This document shows, in pieces, positions 54,247 to 64,000 of a DNA stretch of 64,000 bases. The DNA comes from Ichthyocystis sparus (GTDB taxonomy: Bacteria; Pseudomonadota; Gammaproteobacteria; Burkholderiales; 2013Ark19i). Position 1 is the first letter of the stretch, and each line of letters opens with the position of its first letter. The notes below the pieces were generated by a model. It had not been told where the DNA came from. It did no database searches and saw only the letters and a list, made by a program, of their open reading frames with translations. The stretch lies in NCBI RefSeq assembly GCF_900078755.1, contig NZ_FKIH01000028.1. One strand, given 5' to 3'. Both the position numbers and the translations under genes were made by a program.

Positions 54247-56553
54247 ATGAGTACGGTTTCGTTGGAAATCAATGGTCAGACAATTGAGGTACCTGAAGGT
54301 AGTACTGTTATGGATGCTGCCACTGCACTTGGGATATTCGTTCCACATTTTTGCTATCACAAAAAATTGAGTATTGCTGCAAACTGCAGAATGTGCCTAG
54401 TTGATGTTGAAAAGTCTCCTAAGCCCTTACCTGCATGTGCTACACCGGTTTCCAACGGTATGAAAGTTATGACTCACTCGCCTAAAGCTATTGATTCTCA
54501 GAAGGGGGTGATGGGGTTTTTGCTGATCAATCATCCTCTTGATTGTCCTATTTGTGATCAGGGTGGTGAGTGCCAGTTGCAGGATTTGGCAGTTGGTTAT
54601 GGTTCTTCTAGTTCTATTTATACTGAAGAAAAGAGAGTTGTGGCTAACAAAAATCTGGGATCTTTGATATCTACAGATATGACTAGGTGCATTCACTGTA
54701 CGCGTTGTGTTCGCTTTGGTGAAGAAGTTGCCGGTATAAAGGAGCTAGGTGTTATTGGGAGGGGAGAACATTCAGAGATTACAACTTTTTTGTCTAGCGC
54801 TGTTTCTTCTGAAGTTTCCGGTAATGTTATAGACCTTTGCCCGGTTGGTGCATTGACCTCAAAGCCTTTTCGTTACTCTGCGCGTACTTGGGAGTTATCG
54901 CGTAGACGCTCTATAAGCCCCCACGATAGCTTGGGTTCTAACATGATCGTTCAGGTTAAACTAAACACAGTATACCGAGTTCTTCCACTGGAAAATGAAA
55001 ATATAAATCAGTGTTGGATTTCCGATAGAGATCGTTTTTCTTATCCTGGTATTGCTGAGGACCGTTTGTTGATGCCAAAAATTAAAAAAGATGGAATTTG
55101 GCAAACTCTAACCTGGGATGAAGCGTTTGATGAGCTTGTTTTAATATTGAATCGCTATTCCTCCAATGAAATAGCAGGATGGGCCCATCCTTCGTCTACT
55201 TTGGAGGAGTTGTATCTTTTTCAAAAGATACTTAGAAAAAAAGGAGTTAAGCACGTAGAGTCTAGGCTAAATTACGGTGATTATCGAAGACAAATCCCTG
55301 ATTATTGCGCCCCATATCTTGGTACGAGCGTACGTGATTTTTTGGCATCGTCAGATGTTTTTATAATTGGAAGTTTTATACGCCATGAGCAGCCATTAAT
55401 TGCTGCCAGTTTGCGTGGGAGCATAAGGAATCGTGGCACCAAAGTTCATCGTCTGCATGTAACAGGTGAGAATTGGTTGATGCCTCTGGAAACAGATTTA
55501 ATTGTTTCCCCTAAAAGTATTGTTGCTGTTTTGTTGTCTATTCTTGCGAGTATAGTGCGCAATAACAAGTATGATGTTCCTCCTGAGTTGGGGCAAATTT
55601 TGGAAAAAGAAGGTGCTGAATATTCCGATTTTGCTAAGAAGCTATCCTCAATGTCTTCTTTGTCTATTGTTTTGGGAGCGTATGCGGAATCTCATGTAGA
55701 TGCTGGCGTTATACATTATTTATCTTTCCATATATCTCGTGCCTTGGGTGCTAATTTTGGTTTTTTTGGAGAAGGTGCTAATGCTGTTGGAGCATATGTT
55801 TCCGGGGCTGTTTCTGGCGAACCTCCTATGCTATCTGACCATAAGTTATTGCTCTTACTTAATTTAGATGATAATGGTGCTGATTTTTGCGAATCTCGTG
55901 GTTTTAGCCGGTATTGTATCAAATCTGAGTACGTAGTTTGCTTTTCTCCATTTGAGTCGGCGTCTAGGAATTCTCATCTTCATCTACCTATAGCTTCCCC
56001 ATATGAGACTGATGGTACGTATATTAATATGGAAGGGGTGTGGCAGACTTTTTATGCTGCTGCCCAACCTGCTACTCATGTTAAATCTGCCTGGAAAGTG
56101 CTTCGTAGATTAGGTAACATTTTATTTGGAAATGATTTTTCTTATGATAATTGTCAGGATATACAGGGGGAAATAAAATCTTCTTGGGGCGATAGGGGAG
56201 GGAGATTTTCAAATGATCTCCCGGTATTTGCTCCTTCTATTTCTTCTGTTTTTGCTACAGACCATGCTGGTTTGTCTTGTGTTTCATATAGGCATGCCTA
56301 CAATACTGATGGCGTTGTTAGACGTTCAGCTCCGCTTCAAAACTCTGCTATGGCCTGGAAAGATAACTTGGCTCGTGTTTCCCCTTTGTCAGCACAACTT
56401 TTTTCTATAGTTGATGGTGAGCAGCGTATGCTGCGTCAGGGTGAGTTCCGTTTTGAAGCTAAAGTTTGTGTTGATCCTAATGTTGTGGATGGTACCATTG
56501 TTGTAGAGTCTGGATGCTTGCCTTCTTTATCCCAAACTGTTTACGTGGAATGA
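54247..56553 (+). CDS. nuoG: NADH-quinone oxidoreductase subunit G
   Basis: Large Fe-S subunit of the peripheral arm. ATG 54247 gives 768 residues; the frame's GTG at 54208 would overlap nuoF. The N-terminal ferredoxin-like domain has CYHKKLSIAANCRMC, followed by CDQGGECQLQD and CIHCTRCVRFGEEVAG, then the molybdopterin-oxidoreductase-like domain. The C-terminal part is poorly conserved, as usual. Confidence 0.95.
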   Translation: MSTVSLEINGQTIEVPEGSTVMDAATALGIFVPHFCYHKKLSIAANCRMCLVDVEKSPKPLPACATPVSNGMKVMTHSPKAIDSQKGVMGFLLINHPLDCPICDQGGECQLQDLAVGYGSSSSIYTEEKRVVANKNLGSLISTDMTRCIHCTRCVRFGEEVAGIKELGVIGRGEHSEITTFLSSAVSSEVSGNVIDLCPVGALTSKPFRYSARTWELSRRRSISPHDSLGSNMIVQVKLNTVYRVLPLENENINQCWISDRDRFSYPGIAEDRLLMPKIKKDGIWQTLTWDEAFDELVLILNRYSSNEIAGWAHPSSTLEELYLFQKILRKKGVKHVESRLNYGDYRRQIPDYCAPYLGTSVRDFLASSDVFIIGSFIRHEQPLIAASLRGSIRNRGTKVHRLHVTGENWLMPLETDLIVSPKSIVAVLLSILASIVRNNKYDVPPELGQILEKEGAEYSDFAKKLSSMSSLSIVLGAYAESHVDAGVIHYLSFHISRALGANFGFFGEGANAVGAYVSGAVSGEPPMLSDHKLLLLLNLDDNGADFCESRGFSRYCIKSEYVVCFSPFESASRNSHLHLPIASPYETDGTYINMEGVWQTFYAAAQPATHVKSAWKVLRRLGNILFGNDFSYDNCQDIQGEIKSSWGDRGGRFSNDLPVFAPSISSVFATDHAGLSCVSYRHAYNTDGVVRRSAPLQNSAMAWKDNLARVSPLSAQLFSIVDGEQRMLRQGEFRFEAKVCVDPNVVDGTIVVESGCLPSLSQTVYVE

Positions 56554-56557
56554 CTTT

Positions 56558-57673
56558 ATGTTTTTTGTAGATAGTTTAAAAAAGTGGGTAGTATCACATT
56601 TTGGCACGTTAGTGTGGCACTACTCTTCAACTTTTGTAATGATCGCAGTTTTTGTTCTAGTTTTGCTTCTATCCGTTGCATACTTGACCTATTTTGAACG
56701 AAAGATAATTGGGTATATGCAGTGTAGGCTTGGTCCTAACAGGGTAGGCATATGGGGGTTGGTGCAGCCTATTGCAGACGTGATTAAACTCCTGGGTAAG
56801 GAGATTTTAACCCCTCTTAATGTGGATAGGGGAGTCTTTAGAATAGCTCCCGTAATTGCTATCGTGTCCTCCATAGGAGCTTGGGCTGCGATACCGTTTT
56901 CTGAGAACTTATATTTTACCAACTTGAATGCCGGCTTATTGTATGTTCTCGCTATAACCTCTTTCGGTGTATACGGGATAATTCTTGCTGGATGGTCATC
57001 TAATTCTCGGTATGCATTTCTAGGAGCAATGCGTTCTGCGGCACAAATGGTATCCTACGAGGTAGCCTTGGGATTTTCTTTGATTTGTGTATTGCTAGTG
57101 TCAGGTAGCTTGAATTTTAAGGATATTGTTCATGCCCAAACTATAGGATGGGCGCATTCTAATGGTTTGAATTTTCTGAGCTGGAATTTGTTTCCCTTGT
57201 TTCCCGTATTCTTGATTAGTCTTATTTCCGGTATAGCAGAGACTAATCGCCACCCTTTCGATGTGGCAGAAGGTGAGTCTGAATTGGTTGCCGGTTTTCA
57301 CGTTGAGTATTCAGGCATGCCCTTTGCCGTGTTCTTTCTCGCAGAATATGCGAATATGATTCTAGTATCAGTGCTTATTTCTGTGATGTTCTTGGGAGGG
57401 TGGGATGCTCCTTTTTCGTTTTTATCGTTTATTCCCGGTACTTTTTGGTTATTACTTAAGATAATTTTTATCTTGTTTATTTTCATTTGGGTTAGGGCTA
57501 CCTTGCCTAGATATCGCTATGATCAAATCATGTATCTTGGTTGGAAGGTGTTTTTGCCACTTACTGTTTTTTGCGTTATTGTTCTTACCTGCTGGATGTT
57601 GTCGCCACTGAATGTTTTCCACGGCTCTTGTCTTGACCAGAGTGGTGCTTGTGCCTACGCAAGGGGAGTGTAA
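56558..57673 (+). CDS. nuoH: NADH-quinone oxidoreductase subunit H
   Basis: Membrane subunit connecting the quinone site to the pump. The 371-residue protein has about eight helices with the signatures ERKIIGYMQCRLGPNRVG, NRHPFDVAEGESELVAGFH and RATLPRYRYDQ. Its TAA overlaps the nuoI ATG by one base. Confidence 0.96.
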   Translation: MFFVDSLKKWVVSHFGTLVWHYSSTFVMIAVFVLVLLLSVAYLTYFERKIIGYMQCRLGPNRVGIWGLVQPIADVIKLLGKEILTPLNVDRGVFRIAPVIAIVSSIGAWAAIPFSENLYFTNLNAGLLYVLAITSFGVYGIILAGWSSNSRYAFLGAMRSAAQMVSYEVALGFSLICVLLVSGSLNFKDIVHAQTIGWAHSNGLNFLSWNLFPLFPVFLISLISGIAETNRHPFDVAEGESELVAGFHVEYSGMPFAVFFLAEYANMILVSVLISVMFLGGWDAPFSFLSFIPGTFWLLLKIIFILFIFIWVRATLPRYRYDQIMYLGWKVFLPLTVFCVIVLTCWMLSPLNVFHGSCLDQSGACAYARGV

Positions 57674-58170
57674 TGTTTAAATTTAAAAAAATACCTTTAA
57701 CCTTGCGCTACTTTGTGCTTTTTGAAATCATCCATGGTTTGGCACTAACTATTCGTCATTTTTTTCGCCCTAAAATAACGCTGAGATTTCCAGAAGAGCA
57801 AACTCCCAAAAGTCCTCGTTTTCGAGGTCTGCATGCTTTGCGTCGCTATCCGAATGGTGAAGAGCGCTGTATAGCTTGTAAGTTGTGTGAATGTGTTTGT
57901 CCTGCTTTGGCAATTACTATAGAGTCTGAGCAGAGGGAAGATGGTACCAGGCGCACGACACGTTATGATATAGATTTAAGTAAGTGTATTTTTTGCGGAT
58001 TTTGTGAGGAATCTTGTCCAGTGGATTCCATTGTTGAGACAAGTGTGCATCATTATCATGCTGAATCCCATACAGATCTTTTGATGACTAAACCAATGCT
58101 GTTGGCTATAGGTGATCGGTACGAAGATATCATTGCCAAAGAACGCTCATTGGATGCTCCATATCGTTGA
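57673..58170 (+). CDS. nuoI: NADH-quinone oxidoreductase subunit I
   Basis: Carries two [4Fe-4S] clusters (N6a and N6b) with ligands in CIACKLCECVCP and CIFCGFCEESCP. ATG 57673 follows AAGGGGAG inside nuoH and gives 165 residues; an upstream in-frame start would overlap nuoH further without conserved sequence. Confidence 0.96.
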   Translation: MFKFKKIPLTLRYFVLFEIIHGLALTIRHFFRPKITLRFPEEQTPKSPRFRGLHALRRYPNGEERCIACKLCECVCPALAITIESEQREDGTRRTTRYDIDLSKCIFCGFCEESCPVDSIVETSVHHYHAESHTDLLMTKPMLLAIGDRYEDIIAKERSLDAPYR

Positions 58171-58804
58171 TGTTATTAGGAATATAGATTTGTTACTGTT
58201 TTTCTTTATTTTTTTCTCTTTGGCCTTAATTTTTTCGGCGGTGGCTGTTGTTTTTTTCAAAAGCCCAGTTCATGCTGCTATTTCTTTGGTATTTTCCTTT
58301 GTTTTTGCAGCCTGTTTGTGGTTGCTACTTGGGGCAGAATTCTTATCATTAATGCTAATTTTGGTTTACGTTGGTGCAGTAATGGTTTTGTTCTTATTTG
58401 TTGTTATGATGATTAGTCGTTCGGAAGAAGTTGCTTGGGAATCAGTTAAAAATAGTTGTTTTGGCTTCTTCGGTATTGCGGTTTCAGTACTTGTGACTTC
58501 TGAGCTTTTATATGGCTTGCTAACTTCTAATTTTGCCCTTAGTGTGTACTCACAGGCCTTTCCTTCACAGATGAGTAGTGCAGCACAATTGGGCGAGGTT
58601 CTGTTTACCAGATATTTTTATCCATTTGAGTTGGCATCAGTTTTGCTATTTCTGGGGGTATTGTCTTCCGTAATTTTAGCCCACCGTGTTCGTACATCAG
58701 GTAAACCTAAAACACAAGATAAGTGGGAGCAATTGTCAGTTACGGCCAAAGATAGAGTTACTATTGTTTCTAGGCCTTCTTCTCATACGGGTGGCTCATC
58801 ATGA
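58154..58804 (+). CDS. nuoJ: NADH-quinone oxidoreductase subunit J
   Basis: Membrane subunit with about five helices; 216 residues from ATG 58154, overlapping nuoI by 17 bases. The conserved NPVHAA-like KSPVHAAISLV segment and ILVYVGAVMVLFLFVVMM are present. Start choice is uncertain, as the frame is open to 58112. Confidence 0.92.
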   Translation: MLHIVDVIRNIDLLLFFFIFFSLALIFSAVAVVFFKSPVHAAISLVFSFVFAACLWLLLGAEFLSLMLILVYVGAVMVLFLFVVMMISRSEEVAWESVKNSCFGFFGIAVSVLVTSELLYGLLTSNFALSVYSQAFPSQMSSAAQLGEVLFTRYFYPFELASVLLFLGVLSSVILAHRVRTSGKPKTQDKWEQLSVTAKDRVTIVSRPSSHTGGSS

Positions 58805-59130
58805 TGATGCCTGTTTCTGGTTATCTTACTTTACCTCACATGGCTTTATTAGTCTCTCTGATTATTTTTGCTATTGGTTTGGTGGGTGTTATAGCTCGCA
58901 GGGGTAATCTTATTTCTGTGCTCATGTCAATTGAGCTTATGTTATTGTCAGTAAATACTAACTTCATGGCTTTTTCCGCAGAACAGTCTAATCCTTTTGG
59001 TTGGTGTTTTGTATTCTTTGTTTTGACTGTGGCTGCTGTTGAATCAGCTACAGGTTTGGCTATAGTTATTTTGGTTTTTCGCAATTACGGGTCGATTTTG
59101 GTTGAAAAACTAAATCGTTTGAAGGATTGA
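58801..59130 (+). CDS. nuoK: NADH-quinone oxidoreductase subunit K
   Basis: Small three-helix membrane subunit. The 109-residue protein contains NLISVLMSIELMLLSVN with the membrane glutamate essential for proton pumping and ESATGLAIVILVFRN. It overlaps nuoJ by four bases; the start has three consecutive ATG codons. Confidence 0.95.
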   Translation: MMMPVSGYLTLPHMALLVSLIIFAIGLVGVIARRGNLISVLMSIELMLLSVNTNFMAFSAEQSNPFGWCFVFFVLTVAAVESATGLAIVILVFRNYGSILVEKLNRLKD

Positions 59131-59135
59131 GAATT

Positions 59136-61094
59136 ATGTCGCCTTCACAGCTGAATTTTTCTGGCATTGCTCTATCGCCTCTGTTTGCTTCACTTTTGGC
59201 AATGTCGGCTGGAAATATTTGGGGTAGTAGGAAGTTTGCTCATGTAGTTACCATTATAGGTATTCTAATTTCACTATGTTTTGCTTTTTCTTTGTTGCCA
59301 GCAGTTCTAGCTGGACATACCCTTCACGGAGTTATTTACAACTGGATTTTTAGCAAAAACTATTCCTTTGATATATCTGTTTTTATTGACCAACTTTCTC
59401 TATCTATGATTCTTGTTGTTGATATAGTGTCATTAATGGTACATATCTATTCAATAGGATATATGAGTCGTGATAAGGGTTATCAGCGTTTTTTTTCCTA
59501 TATTTCTCTATTCACTTTTTTCATGTTGGTTTTGATTGTTTCAGATAACCTTTTGCAGTTGTTTTTCGGATGGGAAGGAGTGGGACTTGTTTCGTACCTT
59601 TTGATAGGTTTTTGGTACGATAAACCAAGTGCTGTTAAAGCTAGCTTTAAGGCTTTTGTTGTTAATAGAGTAGGGGATGTGGGATTCGTTCTAGGAATGG
59701 CGATTATTTTTGGCTTAACCAAAACCCTTAACATTTCTAGTTTTACTGATATATTGCTATATCACTCCCAGGCTTCAGTGCTTCCCATTATTACCTTGGC
59801 TTGCTTGGCCTTGTTTGTTGGCGCTATGTCTAAGTCTGCCCAATTTCCATTGCATATTTGGTTGCCAGATTCAATGGAAGGTCCTACCCCAATTTCGGCT
59901 TTGATTCATGCTGCTACTATGGTTACAGCTGGTGTTTTTATGGTTGTTCGGTTGATGCCAATTTTTCGTTTATCTCCTAATTCGTTGTCTTTTATCTTAA
60001 TAATCTCAGGTATTACTGCTTTTTTCCTTGGACTGGTTGCCTTGGTTCAAAATGACATAAAAAGAATAATTGCTTACTCTACTATTTCTCAGTTAGGCTA
60101 CATGTGCGTAGCAATTGGTTTGGATGTTCCATCATTTGCAATTTTTCATTTGCTTAGTCATGCCTTTTTTAAGGCTTTGCTCTTTTTGTCCGCTGGGTCG
60201 GTAATAGTTGCTATGCATCATGAACAAGATATAAGAAACATGGGCGGTTTGTGCCGATATATGCCTATTACTTGGATATCTTCTCTCGTAGGTGGGATTT
60301 CTTTGCTTGGATTTCCATTTACTTCTGGTTTTTATTCCAAGCATATGATTCTAGATTCTGCACGAATTGCTTCTGGGTGGGCAGCTCAATGGGCCTATTA
60401 CACAACCTTTGCTGGCGTTTTTGTGACAGCTTGCTATACGTCACGCATGTTTTTTACTGTTTTTCATGGTAAGGAACGTTTTCCTTTATCTGCAAAGTCT
60501 GACAATTATGTTCCCCCCAGTGAATCGCCGTTTTCCATCGTGATTCCTTTGGTGGTTTTGTCCATTTTTTCACTGTTTTTTGGATGTCCTTTTTTGCTCT
60601 CAATTATGCCAGAAGGCGTATTTTCGAATTTAACTGGTAACCTTTCTCCATTATCCATTAGCATCTTTAAAGAAATTGCTGACCAGGGTGGATTGATTTC
60701 CTTTACCTTCCATTCTTTTATGTCCGCTTCTTTTTTATTGCTGGTTTTGGGAGTAGTTGTAGGTTGGCTGGTTAGCTTTGATTCGTATCTAATTGTGTTT
60801 ATGAAGCGCCTTTCTATATTCTCTTGTTTTCATACACTTCTCTATAGGAAGTACTACCTTGATGAATTAGCCGAAGCGATTTTTGCTTTTTATTTAAAGA
60901 AGTGTAAGCTCGCTTCTTGGGTAGATAATCACATCATTGATTACTTGGTTAATACCGTAGCGCGTACTGTGAGTATACTCTCTGATTCTTGGAGAATAAT
61001 GCAAACAGGATTTATTGGTAACTATGCTTTATTTATGTTTTGCGGTGTACTTGTTATATTGTTTGTACCTATGTTTTCATTATTTTACTCTTGA
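59136..61094 (+). CDS. nuoL: NADH-quinone oxidoreductase subunit L
   Basis: Antiporter-like proton-pumping subunit with the long lateral helix. ATG 59136 lies 10 bases after AGGA; TTG 59127 is the only alternative. The 652-residue protein has GWEGVGLVSYLLIGFW, FPLHIWLPDSMEGPTPISAL and KRIIAYSTISQLGYM. Confidence 0.96.
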   Translation: MSPSQLNFSGIALSPLFASLLAMSAGNIWGSRKFAHVVTIIGILISLCFAFSLLPAVLAGHTLHGVIYNWIFSKNYSFDISVFIDQLSLSMILVVDIVSLMVHIYSIGYMSRDKGYQRFFSYISLFTFFMLVLIVSDNLLQLFFGWEGVGLVSYLLIGFWYDKPSAVKASFKAFVVNRVGDVGFVLGMAIIFGLTKTLNISSFTDILLYHSQASVLPIITLACLALFVGAMSKSAQFPLHIWLPDSMEGPTPISALIHAATMVTAGVFMVVRLMPIFRLSPNSLSFILIISGITAFFLGLVALVQNDIKRIIAYSTISQLGYMCVAIGLDVPSFAIFHLLSHAFFKALLFLSAGSVIVAMHHEQDIRNMGGLCRYMPITWISSLVGGISLLGFPFTSGFYSKHMILDSARIASGWAAQWAYYTTFAGVFVTACYTSRMFFTVFHGKERFPLSAKSDNYVPPSESPFSIVIPLVVLSIFSLFFGCPFLLSIMPEGVFSNLTGNLSPLSISIFKEIADQGGLISFTFHSFMSASFLLLVLGVVVGWLVSFDSYLIVFMKRLSIFSCFHTLLYRKYYLDELAEAIFAFYLKKCKLASWVDNHIIDYLVNTVARTVSILSDSWRIMQTGFIGNYALFMFCGVLVILFVPMFSLFYS

Positions 61095-61112
61095 TAGTCA
61101 GGATAAGGTACC

Positions 61113-62579
61113 ATGCTTCATTCTTTTCCCATTTTGAGTCTGGTCATCTGGCTGCCTATCCTTTGGGGATTAGTCCTACTTGTTCCTTATTTCCCACTTA
61201 AGATTGTTCGCTCACTAGGATTTTTAGGGTCAATATTGTGCTTTATCTCAACACTTGTTTTGTACCTAAGATTTGATTCTTCGTCATCAGCTTACCAGTT
61301 TGCAGAAAATCATTCCTGGATTCCGTACATCGGTGCTAATTATTCTGTGTCTATAGATGGGTTGTCTTTGCTTTTTTTACTCCTAAATAACTTTTTGTTA
61401 ATACTCGTAGTTTTGTCTACTTATCACTCTGTTAAGAAGTCAATTGCCGCTTATCTGTTTTGTTTTTTTTCCATGGCCGGTCTTATAAACGGTGCTTTTT
61501 CTGCAACAGATGGTTTGCTGTTCTATGTTTTCTTTGAAGCTTCATTAATTCCACTTTACATGGTGATAGGTATGTGGGGGGGGCAGCGTAGAGTATATGC
61601 TGCATTCAAATTTTTTCTCTATACCTTGGTTGCATCTTTGTTACTTCTTGTTGGTTTAGTTACTCTTTCTAAGTTTGCTCACGGTAGCTTCTCTATTGCT
61701 CAGTGGCATGAGCTTTCTTTGCCTTTGGATATACAGGTAATACTTTTCCTATTTTTTGTTTTCGCTTTTGCCGTTAAAATTCCAATGTTTCCTTTGCATA
61801 CCTGGTTGCCTGATGCCCATGTTGAAGCCCCTACAGGTGGTTCTGTTATATTGGCTGCTATGGCACTTAAGTTGGGAGCATATGGGTTTTTGCGTTTTTC
61901 TTTGCCAATTTTTCCTGACGCATCACACCTAATGTCACCAATTATTTTTTCTCTCTCAGCTATTGCTGTCGTTTATATAGGGTTTGTTGCCATTGCTCAG
62001 GGAGATATGAAAAAATTGATTGCATACTCTTCAATTTCTCATATGGGGTTCGTAACGTTTGGAATTTTTTCTAACACTATTGATGGTTTAACAGGGGCAT
62101 TGTATCAAATGATTTCCCATGGCTTTGTTTCTGCCGGACTGTTTTTTTGTGTAGGTGTACTGTACGACAGGCTGCATAGCCGTAAAATTGCTGATTATGG
62201 CGGTGTTGTGAATGTAATGCCTTATTTTTCAGCTCTTTTTGTCATTTTTGCTATGGCGAATTGTGGTTTACCCGGAACATCTGGATTTGTAGGCGAACTT
62301 TTGGTGTTCTTGTCCGCTGGCAATAGTAGCATATGGTGGGTTTTAGTATTGTCCTTGTCTCTGGTATTGTCCGCAGTTTATAGCTTGTGGACAGTCAAGC
62401 GAGTTATTATGGGACCCGTTGTTCACGATAGCGTAAAATCTTTGGTTTCTATGACTGGCTGCGAATCAACTATTCTGGCAGTTTTGGCTTTTTTAGTGAT
62501 TTTCTTTGGCGTTTTTCCTGCCCCGGTTAATAAAGTGTTACTCCATTCAGTTCAGAATTTAGTGCGGCCCGTGACTTGA
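61113..62579 (+). CDS. nuoM: NADH-quinone oxidoreductase subunit M
   Basis: Second antiporter-like pumping subunit, about 14 helices. The 488-residue protein shows FFEASLIPLYMVIGMWG, FPLHTWLPDAHVEAPTGGSV and KKLIAYSSISHMGFV. Confidence 0.96.
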   Translation: MLHSFPILSLVIWLPILWGLVLLVPYFPLKIVRSLGFLGSILCFISTLVLYLRFDSSSSAYQFAENHSWIPYIGANYSVSIDGLSLLFLLLNNFLLILVVLSTYHSVKKSIAAYLFCFFSMAGLINGAFSATDGLLFYVFFEASLIPLYMVIGMWGGQRRVYAAFKFFLYTLVASLLLLVGLVTLSKFAHGSFSIAQWHELSLPLDIQVILFLFFVFAFAVKIPMFPLHTWLPDAHVEAPTGGSVILAAMALKLGAYGFLRFSLPIFPDASHLMSPIIFSLSAIAVVYIGFVAIAQGDMKKLIAYSSISHMGFVTFGIFSNTIDGLTGALYQMISHGFVSAGLFFCVGVLYDRLHSRKIADYGGVVNVMPYFSALFVIFAMANCGLPGTSGFVGELLVFLSAGNSSIWWVLVLSLSLVLSAVYSLWTVKRVIMGPVVHDSVKSLVSMTGCESTILAVLAFLVIFFGVFPAPVNKVLLHSVQNLVRPVT

Positions 62580-62598
62580 TTAAGGATAGTTATTGACT

Positions 62599-64000
62599 AT
62601 GCACACATTTGAGTCGTCACCATTTAGCATCTGGAGAATCATACCTGAGCTTTCTGTTTTGCTGACGGACGTTCTTTTGTTGGTTTTGGCTATATTCTTC
62701 AGCCGCCGTCAATCTTTGTTAGATAGGTTGTCCTATCTCTTGTGCATGGTTGTTTCCTGTTTTGCTCTATGTTGGTCAGTTTATAAGTTGACCACTCCTA
62801 GATACACCATGTGGGATTCTTTCTACATTAATGACTCTTTGGTGCGGATTTGGGATGCTGTAGCTTGTTTGATATATATGATTTCCCTTACCTATGCTAC
62901 CGTTTTCCTAAAGGACTCGCAGAACAGGAGCGATTTTTATCCTTTATCACTTATGGTTCTTTTAGGTTCTTTGGTTATGTCATCCAGCAATCATTTTTTG
63001 TCACTGTATTTGGGTTTGGAGATAACATCCATTGCTACCTACACTATGGTAACTTTTGACAGGGATATTCCTGAATCTAACGAAGCAGCAATTAAGTATT
63101 TTGTCTTGGGTGCTATTGCCTCAGTAATATTTTTACTCGGTGTTTCCTATTCCTACGGGGTACTTGGAGATGCTTATTTACATAATGCACAGTTAATAAA
63201 AGACTCTGTTTTTTTGAACTACTCGTTGCTTGTAGTAAGTGTTTTGTTAATGTTTTCCTCTGCGTGTTTTAAGCTGGGTGTGTTTCCATTCCATGCATGG
63301 TTGCCAGACGTTTATGCAGGTGCATCTGAGGTTTCTCTGCCCTTTTTGATGGCTCTTGCAAAGGTCGGTGCAGCTATTTTTGCAGTCAAGATTCTCTTTC
63401 ATGGATTTTCTGTATTACATTCAGTATGGCATCCTGTACTTCCAGCTATTGCTTTGATGACTATTATTTTTGGCAATGTAGTTGCAGTCTCTCAAAACAA
63501 TATAAGAAAAATATTGGCCTTCTCAAGTATTGCTCAAATGGGGTTCGTTTTGCTGGCTTTTTTTTCAAGCTATTATTCGCCATCGTATCAGTCTGTTATT
63601 AACTTAAATTTTTATCCCGCTTTTTTGTTTTTTATTTTCTCCTATTCCTTGTCTGTTCTAGCCGCTGTTTTTTTCTGCATTTTTGTTAGAAAAGATTCTG
63701 CCCCCGTAAAGTATCTTTCTGATCTGTCGGGTATTTTCCATTCTAATCCTTTTTTGTCCAGTATGGCTTGTTTGGCTTTTTTGTCATTGGCAGGAATACC
63801 GCCTCTTTTAGGGTTTTGGGCGAAGTTTTTTGTTGTTAATCAACTTGTTATTACCGGACATGAGGTTGTTGCTTCTTTGTCTGTTATATTTTCAGTAATA
63901 GGCGTGTTCTACTATCTACGTATAATTAAGGTCATGTTCTTTGATCGACCACAGCCAGAAGTTAGCTGGTGTGTTACTTCTTATTCATCTTATGTGTTCT
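62599..64000 (+). CDS. nuoN: NADH-quinone oxidoreductase subunit N (cut by window end)
   Basis: Third antiporter-like subunit. It starts at ATG 62599, 19 bases after nuoM, behind AAGGATAG, and is open to the window end (467 codons seen, close to full length). FPFHAWLPDVYAGAS and RKILAFSSIAQMGF are the family signatures; LAGIPPLLGFWAKFF lies near the C-terminus. Confidence 0.95.
   Translation, partial: MHTFESSPFSIWRIIPELSVLLTDVLLLVLAIFFSRRQSLLDRLSYLLCMVVSCFALCWSVYKLTTPRYTMWDSFYINDSLVRIWDAVACLIYMISLTYATVFLKDSQNRSDFYPLSLMVLLGSLVMSSSNHFLSLYLGLEITSIATYTMVTFDRDIPESNEAAIKYFVLGAIASVIFLLGVSYSYGVLGDAYLHNAQLIKDSVFLNYSLLVVSVLLMFSSACFKLGVFPFHAWLPDVYAGASEVSLPFLMALAKVGAAIFAVKILFHGFSVLHSVWHPVLPAIALMTIIFGNVVAVSQNNIRKILAFSSIAQMGFVLLAFFSSYYSPSYQSVINLNFYPAFLFFIFSYSLSVLAAVFFCIFVRKDSAPVKYLSDLSGIFHSNPFLSSMACLAFLSLAGIPPLLGFWAKFFVVNQLVITGHEVVASLSVIFSVIGVFYYLRIIKVMFFDRPQPEVSWCVTSYSSYVF

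Overview
The window looks like a chromosomal segment of an AT-rich, host-associated betaproteobacterium. Supporting this are the prfB-lysS pair, a hemC-hemD-hemX-hemY block, an rlmE-ftsH-glmM-folP-pstSCAB run, and a tpiA-secG-tRNA-Leu-nuoA..N arrangement; these neighbourhoods are typical of Betaproteobacteria. The low GC content together with a large tandem family of repeat-bearing proteins recalls 'Candidatus Ichthyocystis' (intracellular epitheliocystis agents of fish). That assignment is inferred from memory of the group, not from a search.

Layout. 1-14.4 kb is ordinary housekeeping sequence: prfB (with a programmed +1 frameshift), lysS, an MFS exporter, murI and a DEAD-box helicase on the minus strand, the haem genes hemCDXY, a cold-shock protein, trmJ, then icd and suhB on the minus strand. 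14.7-38.4 kb is accessory: seven large paralogous genes lie head-to-tail on the minus strand, without known domains. 38.4-39.9 kb is AT-rich sequence with no convincing gene. 39.9-64 kb returns to housekeeping sequence on the plus strand: rRNA methyltransferase RlmE, protease FtsH, phosphoglucosamine mutase, dihydropteroate synthase, the high-affinity phosphate transporter PstSCAB, triosephosphate isomerase, SecG, tRNA-Leu(GAG), and the complete complex I operon nuoA-nuoM with nuoN cut off by the window end.

The most unusual part is the seven-gene array (called paralogs A-G here, in increasing coordinate order). Each protein has a short conserved start (M-N/D-Y/C-Y/H...), a variable glutamine-, tyrosine- and acid-rich repeat region of about 140-540 residues, and a conserved C-terminal region of about 700 residues that I cannot assign to any known family. 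The repeat regions appear to derive from one common 42-47 residue module that has been amplified separately in different paralogs: 42-residue units in A, 13-residue half-units in B, about 44-residue units in C, 45-47-residue units in D, and only remnants in E, F and G. Five of the seven share an AT-rich element 60-83 bases upstream of the start codon, which suggests co-regulation. No secretion signal is recognised. A role at the host interface is an inference from the architecture.

How the parts work together: the flanking operons supply translation, haem synthesis, phosphate uptake, cell-wall precursors and a proton-pumping respiratory chain, so the organism retains aerobic energy metabolism. 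The array is probably the locus of rapid diversification in this stretch of the chromosome.
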